Of a DNA stretch of 64,000 nucleotides, positions 19,347-28,194 are shown piece after piece. Position 1 is the stretch's first letter; every line of letters starts with the position of its first letter. A program made the position numbers and the translations under genes. Below the pieces are notes generated by a model. It did not search any database and was not told the origin of the DNA. It worked only from the letters and a program-made list of their open reading frames with translations. Origin of the DNA: Streptomyces canus (GTDB lineage Bacteria; Actinomycetota; Actinomycetes; Streptomycetales; Streptomycetaceae); assembly GCF_041435015.1 (NCBI RefSeq), contig NZ_CP107989.1, positions 8,866,001-8,930,000 on the forward strand, in the 5' to 3' direction.

Positions 19347-20788
19347 CGGTGATCCTCGAGATCAACACCCTCGTCTGGCTGAATGAGTTGAGCAGTCGCT
19401 ACGGCCGTCCCGTCACCCTCGGTGGCGTGCCCGGCGAGGTCTGGGACTCCGTCGCACTGCCCGGCGTCGACACCGTCTGGCTGATGGGCGTATGGGAGCG
19501 CAGTCCGGCAGGACTGGAGATCGCCCTGCACGACGAGGGGCTCAGGGCCTCCTTCCGCGAGGCCCTGCCCGACGTCACCGACGCGGACATCGCCGGATCG
19601 CCGTACTGCGTACGCGACTACGTCGTCGACGCCTCCCTCGGAGGACCCGAAGGGCTGGCCGCCGCCCGCACCCAACTCGCCGCACGAGGACTGCGGTTGA
19701 TCCTTGACTACGTTCCCAACCACGTGGCCCCCGACCACCCTTGGCTCACGTCGAGCCCCGACCGTCTCGTCCGGGGCACCGCCGACGACCTGGCCCGCGC
19801 ACCGGCCGACTTCATCGAGGCCGGGGGACAGGTCTACGCCCGCGGCCGTGACCCCTACTTCCCGCCCTGGCCGGACGTGGTCCAGCTGAACGCCTTCGGC
19901 GACGCGCTGCGCGAGGCGACCGTGGACACCCTCGTGTCCATCGGAGACCAGGCCGACGGCGTGCGCTGCGACATGGCCATGCTGCTGATGAACGACATCT
20001 TCGGGAAGACCTGGGGAGACCGCGCGGGCACGGCCCCCGCCGAGGACTTCTGGCCGTACGTCATCCCGCGCGTGCAGGCCCGCCACCCCGATCTCCTCTT
20101 CGTCGCCGAGGCCTACTGGGACCTTGAAGGGGCCCTCCAGCAGCAGGGCTTCGACCACTGCTACGACAAGCGCCTCTACGACCGTCTGCTGCACGAGAGC
20201 GCCGATTCCGTCCGCGCCCACCTGGGCGCCGACCTCGCCCACCAGCGCGGTCTCGTCCGCTTCCTGGAGAACCACGACGAGCCCCGGGCCGCCGCCACCC
20301 TGCCCGGCGACCGGGGCCGGGCGGCGGCCGTGGTCGTGGCGACGCTGCCGGGCGCGACCCTCTGGCACGAGGGCCAGTTCGAGGGCCGCCGGGTGCGGCC
20401 ACCGGTGTTCCTGAGGCGCAGGCCGCAGGAGCCCGTCGACGAGCCCCTGCGCGACTTCTACGGCCGACTGCTGCCCGCCGCTGCCGCCGTACGCAGGGGA
20501 GACTGGCGGCCGCTGACACCGACGGGCTGGCCGGACAACGACACGTACCGCGACCTGCTCACCTGGACCTGGACGCACGCCGACGCCCGCCACCTGGTCG
20601 CCGTGAACGACTCCGACCGCCCGGCCCAGGCGAGGCTGCCACTGCCCTGGGACGACCTGCGGGGCCGCGTGTGCCGCGCGACCGACCTGCTCACCGGGGC
20701 GGTGTACGACCGTGACGGAGACGAACTGGCCGACTGCGGTCTGTTCGTCTCCTTGGAGGGCTGGGGGTGCCACGTCCTCAAGTGGTGA
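19343..20788 (+). CDS. Alpha-amylase family (GH13-like) glycosidase
   Basis: 481 residues, TIM-barrel alpha-amylase type. Conserved region I is DYVPNHVAPDHPW, region II is GVRCDMAMLL (nucleophile Asp), region III is FVAEAYW (acid Glu) and region IV is FLENHDEPR. It is shorter than typical GH13 enzymes at the N-terminus and lacks domain B bulk, with a small C-terminal beta domain. No signal peptide, so intracellular. Translationally coupled (ATGA) to the GH63-like gene. Inference: the two process the same alpha-glucoside in sequence, for example a glycogen- or glucosylglycerate-like compound. Exact substrate unknown. Confidence 0.85.
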
Positions 20789-20823
20789 CGGCCACGGCAG
20801 CGGCGTACGGTCGAACGGAGACC

Positions 20824-22371
20824 ATGAGCAGCGACCCGCAGGCGAGTTCTGCACCACGGACGACCCCACCGGACTCCGGCGGCGGCGGCAAGGCCATGGC
20901 CCTGCTCGTCATCGCGTCCTGCCAGCTCATGGTGGTGCTCGACATCACCATCGTGAACATCGCGCTCCCGGACATCCAGCGCTCCCTCGGCTTCTCCACC
21001 ACCAGCCTTGCCTGGGTGGTCAACGCGTACACCCTCACCTTCGGCGGGCTGCTGCTGCTGGGCGGCAGGACCGGCGACATCCTCGGCAGACGCCGCATGT
21101 TCATCTGCGGAGTACTGCTGTTCGCGCTCGCCTCGCTGCTCGGCGGGCTCGCCCAGAACGAGGGTCAACTCCTCGCCGCACGTGCCCTCCAGGGCGTCGG
21201 CGGGGCCATCGCGTCCCCGACCGCCCTCTCCCTGGTCAGTACGACCTTCCGAGAAGGCCCCGAGCGCAACCGGGCGTTCGGCGTCTTCGCCGCGGTCTCG
21301 GCCGGCGGCGGCGCGATCGGACTGCTGGCCGGCGGAGTCCTCGTCGAGTGGCTGAACTGGCGGTGGGTACTGTTCGTCAACGTCCCGATCGGGCTGCTCA
21401 TCGCGCTCGCCACGCCCCGCTGGATCCGTGAGTCGGAGCGACATCCCGGCAACTTCGACATCATCGGCGCGCTGACCGCCACCGCGGGCATGGTGCTGCT
21501 CGTGTACGGCTTCATCCGGGCCGCCCAGGAAGGCTGGAGGGACGCGCTCACACTGGCCTCGTTCGCCGGGGCGGTCGTCCTCCTCGTGGTGTTCGTGCTG
21601 GTCGAGAAGCGTTCCCGGCAGCCGATCACCCCGCTGCACATGTTCGCCGACCGCAACCGAGCGGGCACCTACGGCATCATGCTGTGCCTCGCGGCCGCGA
21701 TCTTCGGCATGTTCTTCTTCCTGACCCTCTTCACACAGAACGTGCTGGACTTCAGCCCACTGGCGACCGGGTTCGCGTTCCTGCCGGTCAGCGTGGTCAT
21801 CGCGATCGGCGCCGGTCTCGCCTCGCGGTTCCTGCCCGTGTACGGACCCAAGCCCTTCATGGTGGGGGGCGCGATCCTCGCGGCGGCCGGGCTGGCCTGG
21901 CTGACCCGGACCGACGTCCACTCCACCTACGCGGGCAGTGTCCTCGGACCGATGCTCGTCTTCAGCCTCGGCATGGGCATGGAGTTCGTGTCGTTGACCC
22001 TGATGGCTCTCTCCAACGTGCCCACCGAGGAGACCGGCGCGGCCTCCGGGCTTCTCAACGCCACCCAGCAGGTGGGCGGTTCGCTCGGGCTGTCCATCCT
22101 GGTCACGATGTTCGGCACGGCCAGCACCAACGAGGCGGAGAAGCAGGTGCCGCGCTTCCTCGCCCAGGCCACCCCGGCCGAGCGCCGCCTGTTCGAGCGC
22201 ACCGGTGAACTCCCGGGCTCCTGGGGCGACGAGGTCCTCACCGCCGGCGTCTCGGCCGCGTTCGTGATGGCCGCGATCTTCACGGTGCTCGCCGCGCTCA
22301 TCGCCGTGGTGGTCATCCAGGTCCGCCCCTCCGACCTGGAACGCCTCAAGGGCGGGCCGCCGCTGCCCTAG
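20824..22371 (+). CDS. MFS exporter, DHA2 (14-TM) drug:H+ antiporter family
   Basis: 515 residues with fourteen predicted membrane helices. The first helix has the DHA2 motif LDITIVNIALP, the loop 2-3 motif is GGRTGDILGRRRMF, and motif C (GGAIGLLAGG) follows. This architecture matches QacA/EmrB-type multidrug exporters that use the proton gradient. No TetR or MarR regulator is adjacent; a LuxR gene lies convergent and overlaps its last 26 bases. Start: the ATG at 20824 after GGAG; upstream in-frame codons overlap the GH13-like stop region. Substrate unknown. Confidence 0.9.
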   Translation: MSSDPQASSAPRTTPPDSGGGGKAMALLVIASCQLMVVLDITIVNIALPDIQRSLGFSTTSLAWVVNAYTLTFGGLLLLGGRTGDILGRRRMFICGVLLFALASLLGGLAQNEGQLLAARALQGVGGAIASPTALSLVSTTFREGPERNRAFGVFAAVSAGGGAIGLLAGGVLVEWLNWRWVLFVNVPIGLLIALATPRWIRESERHPGNFDIIGALTATAGMVLLVYGFIRAAQEGWRDALTLASFAGAVVLLVVFVLVEKRSRQPITPLHMFADRNRAGTYGIMLCLAAAIFGMFFFLTLFTQNVLDFSPLATGFAFLPVSVVIAIGAGLASRFLPVYGPKPFMVGGAILAAAGLAWLTRTDVHSTYAGSVLGPMLVFSLGMGMEFVSLTLMALSNVPTEETGAASGLLNATQQVGGSLGLSILVTMFGTASTNEAEKQVPRFLAQATPAERRLFERTGELPGSWGDEVLTAGVSAAFVMAAIFTVLAALIAVVVIQVRPSDLERLKGGPPLP

Positions 22372-23116
22372 GGACGAGCCCGAGCCGCTGGGCGTGCAGC
22401 ACCGTACTGACGCGGTCGTGGGTGCCGAGCTTGCGGTAGATGTTCGCGATGTGCTTGTGGACCGTACGCTCGGATATCCCGAGCCTGCGGCCTATCGACA
22501 CGGCCGTCAGGGCGTCGCCGAGCAGGAGCAGCACCGTTGTCTCCCGGGGCGTGAGCGCCACGTCGGCCGCCTCCTCGGAAGGGGCGTCGAGCCGCCGTAG
22601 AAGGTTGCGCTGCTGCTCGACGGCGGCCAGCAGGGGCTGCAACTGCTCGGCCAGGCGCAGTTCGTCGTCGGTGAAGTCCCGTCCCGAGCGGTAGACCATG
22701 CACCCGGTGACCGGGGTGGTCGACTGCGGCAGCGGAACGCCCAGCACATGGTCGACGTCCAGGAGGTCGTCGAGCAGCCGCGCGGTCGGGCTTCCCGACC
22801 AGGAACGGCCGGCCACCCGGCGGGCCGTGACCGGCGCCCGGTCGGGTCGGTCCGCGTAGTGCCGGGCCAACGGGTATCCCGACCGCAGCAGCGCGGTGTC
22901 CTCGTCCCCGAGCGCGACGAACTCCGCGGTGACCTCGGGGGACAGACCGAGCGTGCCCTCGCTCTCGTCCCAGTTGTCCAGCTTGTAGATCAGGGCGTCG
23001 CCACCGCACAGCACCGGCAGTTCGGCCGCCAGCAGGGGCCACAGTCGCTCAGGGTCACGTTCGTGGAGCGCGGCCACGGCGACCGACAGCACCCGCTCAT
23101 ACGCAGTTGTACCCAT
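22346..23116 (-). CDS. LuxR-family transcriptional regulator
   Basis: 256 residues. The C-terminus is a clear LuxR/FixJ helix-turn-helix (LTPRETTVLLLLGDALTAVSIGRRLGISERTVHKHIANIYRKL). The N-terminal 170 residues have no receiver or ATPase motifs and resemble a GAF-like sensor fold. The regulator is therefore probably ligand-controlled rather than phosphorylated. The ATG at 23116 is preferred; an upstream ATG at 23149 and GTG-type options exist and none has a strong ribosome site. It converges on, and overlaps by 26 bp, the MFS gene. The divergent side faces the end of the GH115 gene, so no clear target is adjacent. Confidence 0.82.
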   Translation of the reverse strand: MGTTAYERVLSVAVAALHERDPERLWPLLAAELPVLCGGDALIYKLDNWDESEGTLGLSPEVTAEFVALGDEDTALLRSGYPLARHYADRPDRAPVTARRVAGRSWSGSPTARLLDDLLDVDHVLGVPLPQSTTPVTGCMVYRSGRDFTDDELRLAEQLQPLLAAVEQQRNLLRRLDAPSEEAADVALTPRETTVLLLLGDALTAVSIGRRLGISERTVHKHIANIYRKLGTHDRVSTVLHAQRLGLVPRAAAARP

Positions 23117-23279
23117 ACCGGCGTAGTACCTCGCTGACCCACACTTCATCCGAGCACCATCGACGTTCTCGGATGTACTCCAGCACATCGAAGCTCCGGC
23201 GGGCCGCAGTGGGGGGAGGGCGGCCCGTCGGATACGCCTGTCCCCCCGCGGGGACGGCAGCGCCGGCCGCGACGCGTGG

Positions 23280-23308
23280 GGGCCGCCGGCACGGGGGACC
23301 GGCGGCCC
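23280..23308 (-). terminator. Terminator hairpin downstream of the GH115 gene
   Basis: GGGCCGCCGG pairs perfectly with CCGGCGGCCC across a nine-base loop, beginning 16 bases after the GH115 stop on the minus strand. The rest of the 23117-23324 spacer shows nothing else that I can name. Confidence 0.65.
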
Positions 23309-23324
23309 GCACGAAGCCCCCGGT

Positions 23325-26270
23325 CTACTGGTCCGGCGCCTCCAGACCCGGGCCCGGCGCGGGTTCCGGGTTGAACACCGGGTGATAGCTCTCCGGCGGC
23401 GCCAGGTAGGTGGCGGGCAGGCCGCCCGTGTCGATCACGATCTGGTCCACCGCGATCGCCGGATCGACCATGAAGATCCGCAGCACATGCTCCCCGGCCG
23501 CAGCGACCGTCACGGTGGCGGTCAGCCGCTCGACGCCGTCCTCCACCTGGCGGGCCCAGGCGTCCCCCCGGTTGCCGGTCGCGACGGCCTGCCCGGACAG
23601 GACGGTCACCGGCTGGTCGTCGAGCCCGACGGCCACCCGCCGCTGCCCGCGCTCGTCCAGCGAGGGCAGCCGGAAGACGGTGACGGGGAAGGTGCCGGCG
23701 CTGCTGAACCGCACCCGGTACCGCAACTCCGGTGCGCGGGAGGCGAAGCCATCGGTGATCGGAGCCGCCGTGGAAGGAACGGCCTCGACGGCTCCCGTAC
23801 GACGTCCGAGGCCCCGCACGGTCCGCCAGCGGCAGCCGCCCCGGCCCACCCACCGGTCGGCGTGCGCCGCGTCGATCGACACATACCCGTGGGCCTCGAC
23901 GAAGCCACGGGCCCGTCGGCGCCCGTTGACCACCCGCAGCGGCACGTCGAAGCGTTGCCCCGCGCCGGTGAAGGCGACCGTGGCCTCCTGGGCACCCTCG
24001 GGCGCGCGCTCCCAGTCGATCTCCACCCAGACCCGCCGCTGCTCGGTGAGCGAGCCACCGGCCGTGCTCAGCTTCACCCACAGGTGACTGGCCTCGGCCG
24101 CCCAGTCCAGGGGCAGGAACCCGGTGTTGAAGACGTCGACGAAGCGCCGGTCGCGAGTGTACGAGGAGAACGACAGCGGTCGGCCGGTCCCGGTCTCGTT
24201 CCCCTCGGCCGCCACCCCGAGCCCGCTGGTCTCCTGCCGGGTCACCCTCGTGACGGTCGGACGCCCCGGCGCCTTCGGGATCTGCGACGGGTACGGATTG
24301 ATGAACCCGTCCCATTTCCCGCCCGCCACCTCGGTGTTGTACCGGCTGGTGAGAGCGGCCTCCGCCGTGTGCGCGGCGAGCGCGAGGTCCGCGAAGCGGT
24401 TGGTGCCGGCTCCACGGCCCTGCCGGGCGGCGAGCGCGTTGCGGTCCGCCCAGTAGTACTTGAGGTTCATCAAGTACGCGCCGTGCACCGGATATTCGAC
24501 CAGTTCGTAGAAGGCGTCCCGATAGGCGTCGGGCAGCTCGGCGCCCACCGCCCGGACCCGCGCGAGGAGTCGGTCGTACGCCGCCATCCGGCGCCCGGAC
24601 TCGTCGCCGTGGTGGACGACGGAGACGAGGCCCGCGGCGATGAACTCGGGGCGCAGCTCCCCGGCGAGCCGGTAGTACTCCGTGCGGATCGCGGCGATCT
24701 CCCTGGCATGGCTTCGCCCGAACTGCCTCCCGGCCCACTCCGCCAGGAAGCCCTCGACCTCGTCGGCCTCCCAGCGGTCCACGTCCCAGGCCATGTCCAT
24801 CGCGAAGGACAGGCCGGTCTCGATCGACTTGACGTCACCGACGTTGAAGATCCACATGCGGTCGGTGCCGTGCTCGTAGACCCGCCGCAACTCCTGCCAG
24901 ACCTTGGCCACTTGGGTCGTGTCCAGCCACAGGTAGCTCTTCGGACGGCCCCAGTAGGAGAGGTGGTAGTAGATCCCGTTGCCGCCCGACCGCGCCCGCT
25001 CCGCCTCGTTCGGCAGCTGGCGCATGTTGCCGTGGTTGTCGTCCGGCCAGATGAGGGTGACGTCGTCGGGGACCTGGACACCGGCGTTGTAGAGGTCCAG
25101 GACCTCCTTGTACGGGATGAAGATCTGCGGCTCGGCCGCGGAGCCGACCTCTTCGGCGAGGATCCGGCGCTGGTCGGCGATGATGTCGTTCATCACCACG
25201 ACCTTCTCCGGGATCGTGGTGGCGTACTTCGTCTCCAGCGCGCTGTCGTGCAGGCCGCGCATACCGAGGGTCCAGCTGCTCTCGTACGCGGCGTTCTGTC
25301 GCGCCCGCGCTCTCCAGTAGTCGGAGATGACAGCGGGATTGACCGTGTAGTCGTAGACCGGCGCAGTTCCGTCGGCGTTCGGGTGCTCCGCGATCCACGG
25401 CTCCCATTCGTGGACACCGTTGCGCAGCAGGGCCTCGGGGTGGCTGGAGCCGACGACGATGCCGTAGCGGTCGGCGAGTTCGGGGTTCTCCCGGTACTTG
25501 TTGAAGAAGTCGGAGTACGGATGCATCGCCGGCCACAGGTAGTTGGCCTTCAGGCGCAGCAGCAGCTCGAAGACGCGCCGGTACGTCTCGGGGCCGATGT
25601 TCTTGTCGGTCTCCTGGGTGCGGTGGGACCAAGTGGTCAAGTTCTGCTCGTCGTTGATGAAGACGCCCCGGTAGCGGACCGACGGCTCCCGGCGCTCGAA
25701 GCGGCCCGCGGGGACCGTCACGGTGTCCCGGCGCTCCACGGGGACGTCGGCCCACCAGTACCAGGGGGAGACGCCGATGCGTTCGGAGGTGTCGTAGATC
25801 CCGTAGACCGTGCCGCGCCGGTCGCTGCCCGCGATCACCAGGGCGCGGTCCACGCCGGGCAGCGGACGCTCGATCACCTGCGTCACGGACGCCTCCCAGC
25901 GGCCCTTCACCCGGGAGACGTCCAGGCGGCCCTGCGAGACAAGGCGGTCGATGGCGGGGCTCGCGCCGAGGGTGCCCACCAGGACGAGCAGGGGGGCGCT
26001 CCGCGGCAACGCGCGGAGCAGGTCGGGTCTCGCCCCCGAGACCCGTTCGACGTCCGACTGGAGGTCGCCCGCGGCACGGACGACGGCAGGGTCGTCCGCC
26101 GCGTCCACGAAGATGCCGACGGCCGTGCCGTCCGCCGCGAGCGGGAAGGCGGGGCGGTCCGAGGAGGCAGCGTGAGCGCTGGTCGGGATCAGGCCGGGGA
26201 GGAAGGGGGCCGCGCCGACGGCGGCCATTCCCCGGAGGAAGGACTTGCGGGTCCATTGCTGGTGCGGCAC
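23325..26270 (-). CDS. Glycoside hydrolase family 115 (xylan alpha-1,2-glucuronidase), exported
   Basis: 981 residues. A Tat-like signal (TRKSFLRGMAAVGAAPFLPGL, with RK for the twin Arg) ends in SAHA. The core carries GH115 hallmarks: GTVYGIYDTSERIGVSPWYWWADVP, then YRGVFINDEQNLTTW, LKANYLWPAMHPYSDFF, and WPDDNHGNMRQLP. A C-terminal beta-sandwich module (from about 780) ends the protein. GH115 enzymes remove glucuronic or 4-O-methylglucuronic acid from xylan and, in some members, from arabinogalactan. The GTG at 26270 follows GGGGGAG. A LacI-type palindrome overlaps the expected transcription start. The aldarate catabolic operon 3.4 kb away could use the released uronate after oxidation. Confidence 0.92.
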   Translation of the reverse strand: MPHQQWTRKSFLRGMAAVGAAPFLPGLIPTSAHAASSDRPAFPLAADGTAVGIFVDAADDPAVVRAAGDLQSDVERVSGARPDLLRALPRSAPLLVLVGTLGASPAIDRLVSQGRLDVSRVKGRWEASVTQVIERPLPGVDRALVIAGSDRRGTVYGIYDTSERIGVSPWYWWADVPVERRDTVTVPAGRFERREPSVRYRGVFINDEQNLTTWSHRTQETDKNIGPETYRRVFELLLRLKANYLWPAMHPYSDFFNKYRENPELADRYGIVVGSSHPEALLRNGVHEWEPWIAEHPNADGTAPVYDYTVNPAVISDYWRARARQNAAYESSWTLGMRGLHDSALETKYATTIPEKVVVMNDIIADQRRILAEEVGSAAEPQIFIPYKEVLDLYNAGVQVPDDVTLIWPDDNHGNMRQLPNEAERARSGGNGIYYHLSYWGRPKSYLWLDTTQVAKVWQELRRVYEHGTDRMWIFNVGDVKSIETGLSFAMDMAWDVDRWEADEVEGFLAEWAGRQFGRSHAREIAAIRTEYYRLAGELRPEFIAAGLVSVVHHGDESGRRMAAYDRLLARVRAVGAELPDAYRDAFYELVEYPVHGAYLMNLKYYWADRNALAARQGRGAGTNRFADLALAAHTAEAALTSRYNTEVAGGKWDGFINPYPSQIPKAPGRPTVTRVTRQETSGLGVAAEGNETGTGRPLSFSSYTRDRRFVDVFNTGFLPLDWAAEASHLWVKLSTAGGSLTEQRRVWVEIDWERAPEGAQEATVAFTGAGQRFDVPLRVVNGRRRARGFVEAHGYVSIDAAHADRWVGRGGCRWRTVRGLGRRTGAVEAVPSTAAPITDGFASRAPELRYRVRFSSAGTFPVTVFRLPSLDERGQRRVAVGLDDQPVTVLSGQAVATGNRGDAWARQVEDGVERLTATVTVAAAGEHVLRIFMVDPAIAVDQIVIDTGGLPATYLAPPESYHPVFNPEPAPGPGLEAPDQ

Positions 26271-26302
26271 GAGACGCTCCCCCTGGTTGGCATGGTCAGG
26301 CC

Positions 26303-26327
26303 AGAAAGCGCTTTCTCCGGAACCCTA
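26303..26327 (-). promoter_or_regulatory. LacI-type operator at the GH115 promoter
   Basis: AGAAAGCGCTTTCT (26303-26316) is a perfect 14-bp palindrome with a central CG, the form bound by LacI/GalR-family repressors of sugar genes. Reading the minus strand, a -10-like TAGGGT lies at 26327-26322, so the palindrome falls on the predicted transcription start, 33 bp before the GTG. A repressor bound here would block GH115 expression until sugar is present. No LacI gene is in the window. Confidence 0.65.
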
Positions 26328-26395
26328 GGCGAGGTCTTCGCGGGGCGTCCAGAGGCGTGCGTGAAGGGAGTGCCGTGATGTGCTCGCGTGGCGTC

Positions 26396-28057
26396 TCAGA
26401 CGGGCCGAATCGCGCCGCGGATGATCGACTCGCCGGTCGGGTAGATCGACTCCTCGCGGATGGCCGCACCCGGGCCCGGCGCGTGGATCATCATGCCGTT
26501 GCCGGTGCACAGGCCCACGTGGCTGAAGTCGTCGTGGAAGAAGACGAGGTCGCCGGGTTGCATGGCGTACAGCGATACCGCCGTGCCGGTGCTCGCCTGG
26601 CCGAGAGCGGTGCGGGGGAGGGAGACGCCGGCGACCTTCCAGGCAGCCTGGGTGAGGCCGGAGTTGTCGTACGAACCCGGACCTGCGGCGCCCCAGACGC
26701 AGGGCTTGCCGATCTGGGAGCGGGCGAAGGCGAGCACCTGGATGACCTTCGAGTCGTAACCGGGGTCGACGGTGGGGAGCTCGACGCCCGGGGCCGCGGC
26801 CGGCTGGGGTGCCTGCCAGTCCGGCTCCGGGGCGCGTGGGGCCGGGATGGCCGGGATGCTCTGGACGGCGGCCGGGACGGTCCGGAAGGTGTCGGCCGGC
26901 GGGGGTGCGACGGCGGCGAGGGGGGCGGTGAGGGGTGAGGAGTACTCGGGGTATGCCGCGGTGGGTTGCGCGGAGTACTCGGCGAAGGCCGTGGTGGTCT
27001 GTCCGGTGTACTCGGGGAACCCCTGGGTGGTTTGTGCGGCGTATTCAGGTATGCCGGTGCTGGTTTGACCGCTGTAGTCCGCGAACCCCGTGGTGGTTTG
27101 TGCGGTGTACTCGGGCTGTCCCGTGCCGAGTTGCCCGGTGTAGTCGGGGTATCCCGTGCTGATCTGCGGGCTGTACTCGGGGTATCCCGCGCTGACCTGC
27201 GGGGTGTACTCCGGGAAGCCGGTGGCGGGTTGGGTGGTGTACTCGGGTGCCCCGGCCGTGGGTTGCGGCGTGTAGTCGGGGATCGCGGAGGCCGATTGCG
27301 GGGCGTACTCCGGGAAGCCGGTGACGGGCTGGGTGGTGTACTCGGGAACCCCGGCGAGAGGCTGGGCGGTGTACTCGGGGGCCCCGGTGGCGGGTTGCGG
27401 CGTGTACTCAGGGACGCCGGTGACCAGTGGGGAACTGGTCAAGGCGCGCATTTCGCCGGTGCCGGTGAGGTTCTGCGAGGCCGGTTCCGGTGACCACGAA
27501 GGTGACTGGGCCGGCGCGGGGGCGGGCACGCCCGGTGCCGTCTCCGGTGCGCTCGGCAGGGCGAGCATGGGTGCGGCGGTCAGTTCCGGCATGGCGCGTT
27601 CGGCCGGCTTCGGTTCGCGTGCCGGGGGAGCGTCCGACGGGCGCTGGCGACGTGTCTCGGCAGGGCGGGCGGCAACGCGGTCGGAGGGCAGGGTCGCCTC
27701 GATCATCGGGCCCGTCTTCGCGCGGGCCATGCCGTACCACTGCTTGGCGATGTCGTCGAGAGCGGGTTCGCCGCCGGTCCTGCGCCCGCCGCCGGTCGTC
27801 GGACCGGTACGGCCGCGGGTGCTGGACGCCGTTCCGGCCGCGCGCGTGGCGTTGTAGGTACCGGAGTCGGTCTCGGCCCGGTCGTAGAGATTGGTGACCC
27901 GTCGGCTCACCTCGTCGTGGCTCGGCCCCTCGTCCGCCGCGGCGTTCCCGGTCTGCGAGAGGAGGGCCGCGGAGGCGATGGCGGCCGTCGCGAGTGCGGA
28001 GTTGCGCTTGGCCGGGAGGCTGAACCCTCCATTGCGCGAAGTTCGATCCGGCGCCAT
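26396..28057 (-). CDS. NlpC/P60-fold protein with Asn in place of the catalytic Cys and an 11-residue repeat stalk
   Basis: 553 residues: a Sec signal (ALATAAIASAALL, to about residue 41), a low-complexity Pro/Ala/Arg linker, a repeat stalk (213-377), then an NlpC/P60 domain (about 432-553). In that domain the usual YDCSGL motif reads YDNSGL: the codon at 26663-26665 is AAC on the coding strand, so residue 465 is Asn. The later active-site His positions (SHVGL and IHAPGPG) remain. Active members cut gamma-D-Glu-DAP type bonds in peptidoglycan; this one should not. It may bind wall peptides or a partner. The cell-surface location follows from the signal peptide. It is monocistronic, between GH115 and an SDR gene. 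Confidence 0.88.
   Translation of the reverse strand: MAPDRTSRNGGFSLPAKRNSALATAAIASAALLSQTGNAAADEGPSHDEVSRRVTNLYDRAETDSGTYNATRAAGTASSTRGRTGPTTGGGRRTGGEPALDDIAKQWYGMARAKTGPMIEATLPSDRVAARPAETRRQRPSDAPPAREPKPAERAMPELTAAPMLALPSAPETAPGVPAPAPAQSPSWSPEPASQNLTGTGEMRALTSSPLVTGVPEYTPQPATGAPEYTAQPLAGVPEYTTQPVTGFPEYAPQSASAIPDYTPQPTAGAPEYTTQPATGFPEYTPQVSAGYPEYSPQISTGYPDYTGQLGTGQPEYTAQTTTGFADYSGQTSTGIPEYAAQTTQGFPEYTGQTTTAFAEYSAQPTAAYPEYSSPLTAPLAAVAPPPADTFRTVPAAVQSIPAIPAPRAPEPDWQAPQPAAAPGVELPTVDPGYDSKVIQVLAFARSQIGKPCVWGAAGPGSYDNSGLTQAAWKVAGVSLPRTALGQASTGTAVSLYAMQPGDLVFFHDDFSHVGLCTGNGMMIHAPGPGAAIREESIYPTGESIIRGAIRPV
26927..27421 (-). repeat. 15 tandem 33-bp units encoding an 11-residue Pro-Glu-Tyr repeat
   Basis: Fifteen contiguous units with no gaps, consensus T-G-x-P-E-Y-T-x-Q-x-x (for example TGVPEYTPQPA, TGAPEYTAQPL, TGFPEYTPQVS, TGYPDYTGQLG, TGIPEYAAQTT). 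The Tyr is present in every unit. Synonymous and non-synonymous divergence between units suggests an old array that is maintained rather than a fresh expansion. Confidence 0.9.
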
Positions 28058-28194
28058 GAAAGATGTGCCCCTTCCGTCGTGCTGCTCGCCGTCAACTTAG
28101 CCAACTTGTGAGGCTCTCGTGAAGGTTGAAGTGTGAAAAGCGTGAGATGTAACTGTGACCTTCGTCGCGTGCGGGCCGGTCCTCCTGGTGCGGA

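Noticed and set aside
26927..27421. CRISPR-like array
   Set aside because: The 33-bp units are contiguous with no unique spacers and are translated in frame as an 11-residue repeat; the 27-bp array at 4981-5475 is rejected for the same reason.
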